From the NCBI GenBank assembly GCA_016184125.1, contig JACPDG010000056.1, positions 1-50,073 of the forward strand: DNA of 50,073 bases. The letters run 5' to 3'. Positions within the stretch are counted from its first letter, which is position 1. The number at the start of each line of letters is the position of its first letter. The stretch is from Candidatus Rokuibacteriota bacterium. Its GTDB lineage: Bacteria; Methylomirabilota; Methylomirabilia; Rokubacteriales; CSP1-6. The notes below the pieces were generated by a model. That model ran no database searches and was not told where the DNA came from. It saw only the letters and a list, made by a program, of their open reading frames with translations. Below, in pieces: positions 1-9,712 of the stretch. The position numbers were made by a program, and so were the translations under genes.

Positions 1-1
1 C

Positions 2-298
2 ACCGTCGACACCGGCCCGTGGCACTTCCACCTCTGCGTCAACGACCACACGGGAGCGCCGACACCGGAGGCGGCCCGGGTGCGCCGCGTCGCGCGCGCC
101 GCGTTCTTTCGCGGAGCGGGTGACGGGTGCGTGCCGATGACGTGGGGGCTGAGGCTGTGGAACGGACGCGGTGAGCAGATGATCACCGTGCTCTTCCCGA
201 ACCCCTACCTGGACGACGACAACGTGATGGTCGAGCCTCGCTGGGAGAAGACGGCGCTGTGGGATGACTTCCGGCGGAGGTATGCCGGAGGTTCGTGA
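2..298 (+). CDS. C-terminal part of an unrecognised protein
   Basis: The frame is open from the left edge of the window and ends at a TGA, so only the last 98 residues are visible. The segment is rich in Trp, His and Arg, with phrases such as GPWHFHLCVND near the edge, then TWGLRLWNGRGEQM and FPNPYLDDDN. No signal peptide or membrane segment can be judged. The density of conserved-looking aromatic and charged residues suggests a soluble folded domain rather than a spurious frame. An internal ATG at 80 is available, but the upstream codons look equally coding, so I treat the gene as entering from outside. I do not recognise the family. Confidence 0.6.
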   Translation, partial: TVDTGPWHFHLCVNDHTGAPTPEAARVRRVARAAFFRGAGDGCVPMTWGLRLWNGRGEQMITVLFPNPYLDDDNVMVEPRWEKTALWDDFRRRYAGGS

Positions 299-343
299 AG
301 GCCGCGCCAGCCGTTTTTGTTCGGGCGTGCGGGAACGGCTCGG

Positions 344-349
344 TATGAT
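344..349 (+). promoter_or_regulatory. Candidate -10 hexamer TATGAT upstream of argS
   Basis: TATGAT lies 38 bases before the likely argS ATG at 387 and differs from the consensus by one base. No convincing -35 is present at 16-18 bases. A T-rich stretch (GTTTTTGTTC) lies a little too far upstream. Weak call. Confidence 0.3.
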
Positions 350-352
350 GAA

Positions 353-380
353 GGAAATCGCTGCGGTCGCGGCGATTTCC
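353..380 (+). other. Hairpin in the argS leader
   Basis: Perfect 9-bp arms GGAAATCGC (353-361) and GCGATTTCC (372-380) flank a 10-base loop. The hairpin ends 6 bases before the chosen argS ATG, so it covers the place where a ribosome-binding site should be. No T-run follows, so it is not a standard terminator. Confidence 0.5.
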
Positions 381-386
381 TCTCCG

Positions 387-2075
387 ATGGCGCAAACGAT
401 CACCCAGCAGCTGACCGACGGCGTCCAGACGGCGCTCGCCAAGGCGGGCCTGCCGCCGGCCGCAGTGTGCCCGTGGGAAGTTCCCCGGCAGGCCGAGCAT
501 GGTGACTACGCCACCAACGTCCCGATGACGCTCGCGCGGGCCGCGCGCCGGCCGCCTCGGCAGATCGCCGAGGCGATCGTCGCGAACTTCCCGGCGCTCG
601 GCGAGGTCGACCACGTGGAGATCGCCGGCCCCGGCTTCCTGAACGTCTTCCTCTCGCCGGCGTGGTGCGCGGAGGCGGTGCGGCGGATCATCGCGGCCGG
701 AGACGGCTGGGGCCGTGGCGACGCGGCGGCCGGGCAGCGCGTGCGGCTCGAGTTCGTGTCCGCGAACCCGACGGGGCCGCTCGTGATCGTGAATGCGCGG
801 GCCGCGGCCGTCGGTGACTCCCTGGTCCGAATGCTCTGCGCGCAGGGCGCGCATGTCACGACCGAGTACTACGTCAACGACGCGGGCAACCAGTTCGACG
901 CGCTCGCACGGTCCGTCGACGCGCGCATCCGGGAGGCCCTCGGCCTCCCGTCCACGTTTCCGGAGAACGGCTATCCCGGCGAGTACGTGATGGATCTCGC
1001 GGGCGAGTACCTCGCGGAGCACCGGATCGACACACCGGCCGCGCTCGAGGCGCACCGGGCGCAGAAGGGACTCGGCGCCGGCGACTGGCTCGAGCATCTC
1101 GGCCGGTACGCGGTCGCGAAGATGGTCGAGAGCCAGCGACGCGTCCTGGCCGACTACGGGGTGACGTTCGACGTGTGGACGAGCGAGCAGCGGGACGTGC
1201 GAGCGGTGGGGCTCCCCGACGCGGTGATCGAGGAGCTCGAGCGGCGCGGGCTCGTGTACGAGCTGGACGGCGCCCTCTGGTTCCGCGCGACCGCGTTCGG
1301 CGACGAGAAGGACCGGGTGCTGCGCAAGTCGACGGGCGAGCTGACGTACTTCGCCGTCGATCTCGCCTTCCATCACGTCGTGAAGTTCGGGGCCGCGGAG
1401 CGTGTCATCAACCTCATGGGCCCCGATCACCACGGGTACGTCCCGCGCATGCGCGCCGCGATGCAGGCCCTCGATCACGCGCCCGAGGCGCTCGAGGTCA
1501 TGATCATCCAGCTCGTGACCCTGCTCCGCGAGGGCCAGCCGGTCCGGATGTCCAAGCGGCGCGGCGAGTTCGTCCTCATGGAGGAGCTCATCGAGGAGGT
1601 CGGGCGCGACGCGGCGCGGTTCACGTTCCTCACGCGACGGCACGACAGCCCGCTCGAATTCGACCTCGCGGTCGCCACGCGGCAGACCGCGGAGAACCCC
1701 GTGTACTACGTGCAGTACGCGCACGCGCGTATCCGGTCGATCTGGAAGCAGGTCGCGGAGCAGGGGATCGCCGTGCCGGCGTGGGACGAGGTGGACCTCG
1801 GGGTCCTGACCCTGCCCGAGGAGCAAGCGCTCATCAAGCGGCTCCTCCAGTACCCGGACTTCGTGGCCGGCGCCGCGCGCGCGCTCGAGCCGCACCGCGT
1901 CGCCTACTGGCTGACGGAGCTCGCCGGCGTCTTCCACCCCTATTACCGCGCGCACCGGGTCATCCAGGACGACAGGAGGCTCATGCTCGCCCGTCTCGCC
2001 CTGTGTACCGCGGTGGGCCTGGTGGTCCGCAACGGGCTGGGACTCCTCGGCGTGAGCGCTCCCGAGAGCATGTGA
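387..2075 (+). CDS. argS: Arginyl-tRNA synthetase
   Basis: Class I aminoacyl-tRNA synthetase that charges tRNA-Arg with arginine in the cytoplasm. Starting at MAQTITQQLT the protein has 562 residues, normal for bacterial ArgS. The N-terminal additional domain is followed by the HIGH-equivalent region (SANPTGPLVIVNARAA, with VNAR replacing the usual HxGH), a KMSKS-like site (VRMSKRRGE) and the anticodon-binding domain ending in HRVIQDD and LGLLGVSAPESM. The reading frame is open back to 264, but those residues are not ArgS-like and a hairpin and a possible -10 lie in that stretch. An alternative ATG pair at 345/348 is possible. The stop overlaps the start of the SPOR gene by one base. Confidence 0.95.
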   Translation: MAQTITQQLTDGVQTALAKAGLPPAAVCPWEVPRQAEHGDYATNVPMTLARAARRPPRQIAEAIVANFPALGEVDHVEIAGPGFLNVFLSPAWCAEAVRRIIAAGDGWGRGDAAAGQRVRLEFVSANPTGPLVIVNARAAAVGDSLVRMLCAQGAHVTTEYYVNDAGNQFDALARSVDARIREALGLPSTFPENGYPGEYVMDLAGEYLAEHRIDTPAALEAHRAQKGLGAGDWLEHLGRYAVAKMVESQRRVLADYGVTFDVWTSEQRDVRAVGLPDAVIEELERRGLVYELDGALWFRATAFGDEKDRVLRKSTGELTYFAVDLAFHHVVKFGAAERVINLMGPDHHGYVPRMRAAMQALDHAPEALEVMIIQLVTLLREGQPVRMSKRRGEFVLMEELIEEVGRDAARFTFLTRRHDSPLEFDLAVATRQTAENPVYYVQYAHARIRSIWKQVAEQGIAVPAWDEVDLGVLTLPEEQALIKRLLQYPDFVAGAARALEPHRVAYWLTELAGVFHPYYRAHRVIQDDRRLMLARLALCTAVGLVVRNGLGLLGVSAPESM

Positions 2076-2854
2076 TGGCCGTACGGGGTGGCAAGCGCGG
2101 CGGCGGCGGTCGGGTCGGCGCGATGCTCGTGCTCGTCGGGCTCGTCGGCGTGCTGGGAGGCACGTTCGGTCTCGGGTTCCTCACCGGTCGTCACTGGCCA
2201 CGCGTGCAGGTGATGCTCGCGCTGGCCAGGCCGACTGCCCGGACGCACACGCTCGACGTCCCGTCGCCGCCGGCATCATCCGGTCCGAAGGCGCACAGCG
2301 ACAAGGCAGGGTCGTCCACCGAAACGACAGGAGCGCGCGAGGCGACCGGGCCGCCGCGCCTGACGTTCTACCAGGAGCTGACGGCTCCGCTGTCCGACAT
2401 CATGGGGGGCCCCGACATGGCCCCCCAAACCCCCCAACGCTCACACGCGCCCCGGGGGACCCGGGGCGCGGCTCGAGCAGCGGATTCGGTCTCCGAGTTC
2501 GTGGGGGGCGTCGAAGGGGCCTCCAATCCCCCCGAGCGCGACGCGACACGCGAGTCGGCCGAGAGTCGCGCGCTCGATCATGGCGCGCGAGGTGACGGGG
2601 CGGGGCAGCGGTTCATGATCCAGGTCGCGGCCTACGGGACACCGAGCCAGGCGCAGGCACTCCGTGGCCGGCTGGCCGCGAAGGGCCTCGACGCCGCCGT
2701 CAGCGAGGTCGCGACGTCGTCCGGCACCCGGTGGCGCGTCCGGGTCGGAACGTACACCTCCAGGGACGACGCGCGCGCCGCCGCGGAACGTCTCGCGACC
2801 CAGATGAGAGTGGATCCCATGGTGGTTCGAGACACGCGCGATGGCGGTCGCTGA
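2075..2854 (+). CDS. Membrane-anchored SPOR-domain protein
   Basis: A 259-residue protein beginning at the ATG that overlaps the argS stop (TGATG). Residues 14-37 form one membrane segment (AMLVLVGLVGVLGG). A long low-complexity linker follows, then a C-terminal SPOR domain from about 180 to 255 (RFMIQVAAYGTPSQA, then WRVRVGTYTSRDDA). SPOR domains bind peptidoglycan stripped of stem peptides at division sites, so a cell-envelope role is likely. The order argS then SPOR protein is common in proteobacteria. Oddly, residues 110-155 of the linker are encoded by one full and one degenerate copy of the dispersed hairpin element, inserted in frame. The end overlaps hpt by 14 bases. Confidence 0.85.
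   Translation: MAVRGGKRGGGGRVGAMLVLVGLVGVLGGTFGLGFLTGRHWPRVQVMLALARPTARTHTLDVPSPPASSGPKAHSDKAGSSTETTGAREATGPPRLTFYQELTAPLSDIMGGPDMAPQTPQRSHAPRGTRGAARAADSVSEFVGGVEGASNPPERDATRESAESRALDHGARGDGAGQRFMIQVAAYGTPSQAQALRGRLAAKGLDAAVSEVATSSGTRWRVRVGTYTSRDDARAAAERLATQMRVDPMVVRDTRDGGR
2402..2540 (+). repeat. Dispersed hairpin element, copy 1 (forward), with a degenerate second copy
   Basis: Stem 1 is GGGGGGCC-CCGACAT-GGCCCCCC. A C-rich spacer follows, then stem 2 GCGCCCCGGG-GGA-CCCGGGGCGC, then the tail motif CGGATTCG. A decayed stem-1 and spacer begins at 2503. The whole element lies in frame inside the SPOR gene. Confidence 0.9.
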
Positions 2855-3380
2855 GCCCCCGCGCATCGGCCGCGTCCTGATCGCCGAGGCGGAGCTTCGC
2901 GCGCGGGTCGTGGAGCTCGGCCGCACGATCTCGCGCGACTACGCCGGTCAGAACCCCGTCATCGTCGGCGTGCTCAAGGGGGCGCTCGTCTTCATGGCGG
3001 ACCTGATCCGCGCGATGCCGATCGACCTCACCACCGACTTCATGGCGCTCTCGAGCTATGGCGTGGAGACCAAGTCGACGGGCGTCGTCAAGCTGGCCTC
3101 GGACCTGTCCATGCCGATCGACGGTCGTCACGTCGTCCTCGTCGAGGACATCATTGACACGGGCCGGACCGTCTCGTACCTCAAGCGCAACCTCGAGACG
3201 CGGCACCCGAAATCCTTGCGACTCTGCGCGCTCCTGGACAAGATCGAGCGGCGTGAGGTCGACGTCGAGATCGAGTACCTGGGCTTCACGATCCCGAACG
3301 TCTTCGTCGTCGGCTATGGCCTCGATCACGCCGGGCTTTACCGCAACCTGCCTTACGTCGCCGCCCTCGATGGCGTGTAA
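2841..3380 (+). CDS. hpt: Hypoxanthine phosphoribosyltransferase
   Basis: Purine-salvage enzyme that converts hypoxanthine (and usually guanine) plus PRPP to IMP or GMP in the cytoplasm. The 179 residues match the family length. The PRPP-binding signature VVLVEDIIDTGRT is at about residues 97-109. Typical flanking features are VGVLKGALVFMADL, the LSSYG loop and the C-terminal FVVGYGLDHAGLYRNLPYV. The ATG lies inside the end of the SPOR gene (14-bp overlap), pointing to translational coupling. In many bacteria hpt precedes ftsH, as here. Confidence 0.95.
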   Translation: MAVAEPPRIGRVLIAEAELRARVVELGRTISRDYAGQNPVIVGVLKGALVFMADLIRAMPIDLTTDFMALSSYGVETKSTGVVKLASDLSMPIDGRHVVLVEDIIDTGRTVSYLKRNLETRHPKSLRLCALLDKIERREVDVEIEYLGFTIPNVFVVGYGLDHAGLYRNLPYVAALDGV

Positions 3381-3426
3381 CCGGGCGTCGGCGCGGACTG
3401 GCGCACCGCGTCAGCCATGATGCCAA

Positions 3427-3435
3427 TGCTATACT
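3427..3435 (+). promoter_or_regulatory. Extended -10 promoter for ftsH (TGcTATACT)
   Basis: TATACT at 3430-3435 is preceded by TG one base upstream. No -35 is recognisable. The -10 ends only 8 bases before the ftsH ATG, so transcription would start at or next to the start codon. The GAGG that could serve as a ribosome-binding site (3436-3439) would then be mostly outside the mRNA. Confidence 0.6.
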
Positions 3436-3443
3436 GAGGTCGC

Positions 3444-5267
<1,824 letters not shown>

Positions 5268-5288
5268 CGCCCGGCGCCGCCCCGTGCG

Positions 5289-6374
5289 ATGGGCGGGCAC
5301 GCCGCCGCGGAGACGATGCACGAGCGGCCTCGGGCTCAGGGTGCGGTGAGCCCCGACGCCTCGGGATCGTCCACGACGCGGGTGCCGTCGGCGATGCTCG
5401 GCGGTGTGCGCGTTGGCGGCGGCGCCGGTGTGGTCGTCATGGGGGTGCTGAACGTCAGCCCCGAGTCCTTCTACGCGGCGTCGGTGCACCAGGCGTGCGA
5501 CGACGTGACGGCCACGGCGACGGCGATGGTGGGGGCCGGCGCGGCGGTCGTCGACGTCGGCGGGATGTCCACGGCGCCGTATCGCGCGACCAGGATCGGC
5601 GAAGACGAGGAGGCCTCCCGGCTCGCACGCGCCGTCGGCGCGCTCGCGCGTCACGTCACGGTGCCGATCTCGGTCGACACCGCACGGCCTGGCCCCGCGC
5701 ACGCCGCGTTCGGCGCCGGCGCATGCGTGCTGAACGACGTGACCGGGCTCGCCGACGACCGTGTCGCGGCGCTCGCGGCGGAGCGGGGCGTGTCGGTGAT
5801 CCTGATGGCGTCGCCCGCCGGGGCACGGGCCGCGGGGATCGCCGTCGATCCCGGTGATCCCATTGGAACCGTGCGCGCGTGCCTCGAGGCAAGCCTCGCC
5901 CGTGCCGCGGCCGCGGGGATCCCGGCCGACCGGACCGTGCTGGATCCGGGCATCGGGTTCTTCCTCGAGGAGGCGACCGCGAGGGCGGCCTGGGACGTGC
6001 GCGTGCTCGGGGCGCTCGCGGAGCTCCAGGATCTCGGACGGCCGCTCTGCGTCGGCGTGTCGCGCAAGTCCTTCATCGGGGCGATCACCGGCCGCGAGCG
6101 GCCGGACGACCGCCTGGCCGGCTCGCTCGCGGCGACCGTGCTCGCCGTCGGCGGCGGCGCCGCGCTCGTCCGCACGCACGACGTCGCCGAGACGCGCGAC
6201 GCGGTCCTCGTCGCCGAGCACGTGATCGCCTTCATGGGGGGCCTCGAAGGGCCCGCCATGCCCCCCGAGCGCTCGCGCACGCCCCGGGGGGTGCGCGGAC
6301 GCACCCGCGGGACCCCTGGCGCGGCTCGCCCAGGCGATTCGTCCACGGGCTCCGCGCGCGGGGGCCGGCGGTGA
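5289..6374 (+). CDS. folP: Dihydropteroate synthase, archaeal-like subtype
   Basis: Predicted TIM-barrel enzyme that joins a pterin diphosphate to a p-aminobenzoate-type acceptor in pterin-cofactor synthesis. Visible motifs are MGVLNVSPESFY (family GxxNxTPDSF), DVGGMSTAPY, the DPGIGF phosphate loop, VGVSRKSFIG and a closing RTHDV. The SPESFY and MSTAPY forms resemble archaeal DHPS-like proteins more than standard bacterial FolP. The start is uncertain: ATGs at 5289, 5316 and 5394 are possible and none has a clear ribosome-binding site; homology would fit 5394. The last 46 residues (316-361) are encoded by a dispersed hairpin element and are not part of the normal fold. The stop overlaps cdaA. 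Confidence 0.85.
   Translation: MGGHAAAETMHERPRAQGAVSPDASGSSTTRVPSAMLGGVRVGGGAGVVVMGVLNVSPESFYAASVHQACDDVTATATAMVGAGAAVVDVGGMSTAPYRATRIGEDEEASRLARAVGALARHVTVPISVDTARPGPAHAAFGAGACVLNDVTGLADDRVAALAAERGVSVILMASPAGARAAGIAVDPGDPIGTVRACLEASLARAAAAGIPADRTVLDPGIGFFLEEATARAAWDVRVLGALAELQDLGRPLCVGVSRKSFIGAITGRERPDDRLAGSLAATVLAVGGGAALVRTHDVAETRDAVLVAEHVIAFMGGLEGPAMPPERSRTPRGVRGRTRGTPGAARPGDSSTGSARGGRR
6234..6360 (+). repeat. Dispersed hairpin element, copy 2 (forward)
   Basis: Stem 1 is of the TCGAAG-loop type (GGGGGGCC-TCGAAG-GGCCCGCC). Stem 2 (GCCCCGGG) carries the optional third hairpin GGTGCG-CGGA-CGCACC at its tip. The tail reads GGCGATTCGTCCACGGGCTC. It encodes the C-terminal tail of FolP. Confidence 0.9.
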
Positions 6375-7207
6375 GCGACCTGCTCGCCGCGCTCCGCTGG
6401 CGCGATCTCTTCGACATCGCGCTCGTCTCGCTCATCATCTACCGCGTGCTGCTGATCTTCAGGGGCACGCGCGCCGTGCAGATGCTCGCGGGGCTCGGGA
6501 TCCTCATCGCAGGCACGCTGTTCGCGCGCCGGCTGGAGCTGCCGAGCCTCACGTGGCTCTTCGACAACCTCTGGTCCTTCTGGGTCATCGCGCTCGTCGT
6601 GCTGTTCCAGCCCGAGCTCAGGCGCGCGCTCGGCCAGGCCGGCCAGGGCCGGGTGGTGCAGCGGCTGCTCGGCGCCTCGCGGCACGAGCTGGAGCACATC
6701 GTGGACGAGGTCGCCGACGCCGTGGCGTCGCTCGCGCCGCGGCGGATCGGCGCGCTGATCGTGCTCGAGCGTGGGACAGGGCTGCGCCCGTACGCGGAGC
6801 TCGGCGTCGCGCTCGACGCGCTCGTCTCTGCGGACCTGCTCCTGAGCGTGTTCCCGCCGGCCTCACCGCTGCACGATGGCGCCGTCCTCGTCCAGGGCAC
6901 CCGGATCGTCGCCGCCGGCTGCTTCCTGCCGCTGTCGCGCAACCGGGAAGTCGGCCGCTCGCTCGGCACGCGGCACCGTGCCGCGCTCGGAGTCAGCGAG
7001 GAGGTCGACGCGGTGGCCGTGGTCGTGTCGGAGGAGACGGGGCACATCTCGATGGCGGTGCAGGGTCGGCTCGAGAGCATTCCCGACGCCGACGTGCTGC
7101 GCGTGCGGCTGGCCGAGGTGCTGATCGGGAGTCCGCCCGCCGGGATGTCAGCCGCACAGGCGCGCCAGGCGCCGCCGTTCATCCACCGGAGCGGCGACCG
7201 CGGGTGA
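6371..7207 (+). CDS. cdaA: Diadenylate cyclase CdaA (DisA_N/DAC domain)
   Basis: Makes the second messenger c-di-AMP from two ATP. From the GTG at 6371, which overlaps the folP stop as GTGA, the protein has 278 residues. About three hydrophobic N-terminal segments (IALVSLIIYRVLLIF, LAGLGILIAGTLF, WVIALVVLFQPEL) precede the DAC domain, whose catalytic signatures are DGA at 169-171 and RHRAA at 201-205. CdaA is the membrane-bound cyclase normally encoded with its regulator CdaR and with GlmM. All three are consecutive here, so assignment is firm. Confidence 0.95.
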   Translation: MSDLLAALRWRDLFDIALVSLIIYRVLLIFRGTRAVQMLAGLGILIAGTLFARRLELPSLTWLFDNLWSFWVIALVVLFQPELRRALGQAGQGRVVQRLLGASRHELEHIVDEVADAVASLAPRRIGALIVLERGTGLRPYAELGVALDALVSADLLLSVFPPASPLHDGAVLVQGTRIVAAGCFLPLSRNREVGRSLGTRHRAALGVSEEVDAVAVVVSEETGHISMAVQGRLESIPDADVLRVRLAEVLIGSPPAGMSAAQARQAPPFIHRSGDRG

Positions 7208-7875
7208 TCGGCTGGCTCGCCGCGAACTGGCCGCTCAAGCTGGCGTCCGTCGCCGCCGGAGTCGCGCTCTGGGCCTTCGTCGCGACGACGGAGCGGGCGC
7301 GCGTCGTGCTGTCGGTCCCCGTGGAGTACGTGGGGCTCGGGGAGGACCGCATGCTCGTCGGGCCGCGGCCGGAGACCCTCGACGTCGAGGTCGAGGCCGT
7401 CCGCTGGGTGGCCGCCAGGGCGTCGGCGCGCGCCGTGCGGGCGCGCGTGAGCGTCGCCGGACTCCCGGACGGGGAGAGCATCGTGTCCGTGTCGCCCGGG
7501 GACATCGACGTGCCGGCGGGCGCGTCCATCACACGGATCAGCCCGGCGCGGGTGCGCGTGACGCTCGCGGGCACGACCCGGCAGACGGTGCGAGTCACGC
7601 CCGACATCCGGGGCCGCCCCGCCCCGGGGTTCGTCGTCGGGCGCGTTTCAGTCGATCCTCCGGCTGTCCAGATCGAAGGTCCGCGGTCTACAATCGAAGG
7701 CCGTGACGCCGTCACCACCGCGGCCGTCGACGTGACGGACGCCCGTCAATCGATCACCGAGCAGGTTGCGCTGTCGCTTCCCGCCTCCGTATCCAGCGCG
7801 GGCGAGCGCGCCGTGCGGGTGACGGTCGAGATTCGAGCGGAGGACACCATGGAGCACAGGGGATCGAGCCGGTGA
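7204..7875 (+). CDS. cdaR: YbbR/CdaR-like c-di-AMP cyclase regulator
   Basis: Single-pass membrane protein with extracytoplasmic YbbR repeats that modulates CdaA in other bacteria. The 223 residues start at a GTG overlapping the cdaA stop. An N-terminal membrane segment (LASVAAGVALWAFVATTE) is followed by two or so YbbR-type beta modules; recognisable stretches are VPVEYVGLGEDR, then ISPARVRVTLAG, then VTPDIRGRPAPGFVVGRVSVDPP. The protein is short compared with Firmicute CdaR, which has more repeats. It ends in a 4-bp overlap with glmM. Confidence 0.88.
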   Translation: MIGWLAANWPLKLASVAAGVALWAFVATTERARVVLSVPVEYVGLGEDRMLVGPRPETLDVEVEAVRWVAARASARAVRARVSVAGLPDGESIVSVSPGDIDVPAGASITRISPARVRVTLAGTTRQTVRVTPDIRGRPAPGFVVGRVSVDPPAVQIEGPRSTIEGRDAVTTAAVDVTDARQSITEQVALSLPASVSSAGERAVRVTVEIRAEDTMEHRGSSR

Positions 7876-9248
7876 GCCGGCTCTTCGGGACCGATGGCAT
7901 CCGGGGCGTGGCGAACGAGGAGCCGCTGACGCCCGAGCTGGCCTACCGGCTGGGACGTGAGCTGGCCGCGACGCTTCGAGCGGAGCGTGGCAAGGACCGG
8001 CCGCGTCTGGTGATCGGACGCGACACGCGGCGGTCCGGTCCGCTCCTGGAGTCGGCCATCGTCACCGGTCTCATGTCCGCCGGCGCGGACTGCTTCTCGG
8101 TGGGCGTGCTTCCAACACCGGCCATCGCCTTCTGCACGAAGGCGCTCGAGGCCGACGGCGGCATCGTGCTGAGCGCGTCCCACAACCCCTTCGAGGACAA
8201 CGGCATCAAGCTCTTCTCCGCGGAGGGCAGCAAGTTCCCGGACGCGTGGGAGGACGAGATCGAGCGCGGGCTCGCGGCGCCGGACGGGGCCCCACGCGCC
8301 CGGCGTGACGCGATCGGCCGACTCGTGACCCACGACCGCGCGGAGGCGGACTACATCGACTTCCTCGTCCGCTGCTTCCCGCTCGACCTCGGCGGCATGA
8401 CCGTCGCGCTCGACTGCGCGCATGGCGCGACGTACCGGGTCGCGCCGCGTGTCTTCCGGCGGCTCGGCGCGACCGTCGTCGCCATCGGGACGAAGCCGAC
8501 GGGCCTCAACATCAACGCCGGTTTCGGCGCGCTCCACCCGGAGGCGCTCCAGGTGAAGGTCAAGCGTGCCGGCGCCACCATCGGATTCGCGTTCGACGGC
8601 GACGGCGACCGTTTGATCTCGATCGACGGCAGCGGCGCCATGCGCGACGGCGACTACGCGCTCGCCGTCATCGGCCGGCACCTGGGCGCCAAGCAGCGGC
8701 TGCGCAACAACGTGGTCGTGACGACGATCATGGCGAACCTCGGCCTCGACGAGGCGCTGGGCGCGGTCGGCATCAAGACGGTGAAGACGCAGGTCGGCGA
8801 CCGCTACGTCTCGGAGGAGATGTCTCGCCTGGGCGCGAACGTCGGTGGCGAGCAGTCCGGGCACCTGCTGTTCCTGGATCACGCGCCGACAGGCGACGGC
8901 ATCCTGTCGGCGCTGGCGCTCCTCTCGGTCGTCCTCGAGGCCGGCGAGCCGCTCGAGACGCTCGCCGCGTGCATGCGCAAGTTCCCGCAGGTCCTCGTGA
9001 ACGTGCCCGTGAGGTCGAAGCCGCCACTCGACGCGGTCCCGGGGCTGATGGAGCGCGTGGCAGACCTCGAGAGCGAGATGCGCGGCGTGGGCCGCATCCT
9101 GCTGCGCTACTCCGGCACCGAGCCACTGGCGCGGGTGATGATCGAGGGACCGGACGCCGACAGGATCCGGGCCATGGCGGACGAGATCGCCGACCTCGTG
9201 CGCTCGCGGCTCGGCGTCGGCGGCGACGGCGAGGGAGCGGGCGCGTGA
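7872..9248 (+). CDS. glmM: Phosphoglucosamine mutase
   Basis: Isomerises glucosamine-6-phosphate to glucosamine-1-phosphate for UDP-GlcNAc, peptidoglycan and LPS synthesis. The 458 residues start at GTG (MSRLFGTDGIRGVAN, the classic N-terminus). The phosphoserine loop ASHNP has its serine at 103, the metal-binding loop DGDGDR is at 242-247, and the sugar-binding GGEQSGH and C-terminal RYSGTEP loops are present. The position behind cdaA-cdaR is the conserved arrangement in which CdaA activity is tied to cell-wall precursor supply. It overlaps acpS by 4 bases. Confidence 0.97.
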   Translation: MSRLFGTDGIRGVANEEPLTPELAYRLGRELAATLRAERGKDRPRLVIGRDTRRSGPLLESAIVTGLMSAGADCFSVGVLPTPAIAFCTKALEADGGIVLSASHNPFEDNGIKLFSAEGSKFPDAWEDEIERGLAAPDGAPRARRDAIGRLVTHDRAEADYIDFLVRCFPLDLGGMTVALDCAHGATYRVAPRVFRRLGATVVAIGTKPTGLNINAGFGALHPEALQVKVKRAGATIGFAFDGDGDRLISIDGSGAMRDGDYALAVIGRHLGAKQRLRNNVVVTTIMANLGLDEALGAVGIKTVKTQVGDRYVSEEMSRLGANVGGEQSGHLLFLDHAPTGDGILSALALLSVVLEAGEPLETLAACMRKFPQVLVNVPVRSKPPLDAVPGLMERVADLESEMRGVGRILLRYSGTEPLARVMIEGPDADRIRAMADEIADLVRSRLGVGGDGEGAGA

Positions 9249-9712
9249 ACGTCCGGGGCATCGGGATCGACATCGTCCGGATCTCCCGGATGCGCGACGT
9301 CCTGGCGCGCTGGGAGGACCGGTTCGTTCGTCGCGTCTTCACGGACGCGGAGATCGCGTACTGCCGGGCTCGTCGCGACCCCGTCCCGCACTTTGCGGCC
9401 CGGTTCGCCGCGAAGGAGGCCGGGCTGAAAGCGCTCGGCACCGGGCTCGCGCTCGGCATCCACTGGAGAGAGCTCGAGGTGTGCCGCGACCGCGGTGGGG
9501 CTCCCCGGCTCGAGCTGTCGGGACGATCGCGGGAGATCGGGCGCGAGCGCGGCGGCGAGCACATGCTCCTGGCGCTCACGCACGATGGTGATTACGCGCT
9601 CGCGCAGGCGATGCTCGTCCGTGATGATGGGTGGCCCCGACATGGCCCCCCATACCCCCCGGCGCTCGGAAGCGCCCCGGGGGACCCGGGGCGCTCCTCG
9701 ACTCACCGCTGA
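9245..9712 (+). CDS. acpS: Holo-[acyl-carrier-protein] synthase
   Basis: Transfers 4'-phosphopantetheine from CoA to apo-ACP. The GTG start overlaps glmM. The family residues are in place: Asp9 in GIDIVRI and Glu58 in FAAKEAGLKAL. AcpS is normally about 120-130 residues; this one has 155. The excess, residues 130-155, is encoded by a dispersed hairpin element fused at the 3' end. It may activate the ACP encoded at 19983, but that is inference. Confidence 0.93.
   Translation: MNVRGIGIDIVRISRMRDVLARWEDRFVRRVFTDAEIAYCRARRDPVPHFAARFAAKEAGLKALGTGLALGIHWRELEVCRDRGGAPRLELSGRSREIGRERGGEHMLLALTHDGDYALAQAMLVRDDGWPRHGPPYPPALGSAPGDPGRSSTHR
9627..9705 (+). repeat. Dispersed hairpin element, copy 3 (forward)
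   Basis: Stem 1 is GGTGGCCCCGACATGGCCCCCC with one decayed position. The spacer is C-rich. Stem 2 is GCGCCCCGGG-GGA-CCCGGGGCGC followed by CTCGACTC. It lies in the 3' end of acpS and supplies its last 26 codons. Confidence 0.9.

Noticed and set aside
183..1955. 590-codon open frame on the minus strand opposite argS
   Set aside because: Low-complexity Arg/Asp/Glu/Leu composition typical of antisense frames in GC-rich genes. The plus strand encodes an unmistakable ArgS.
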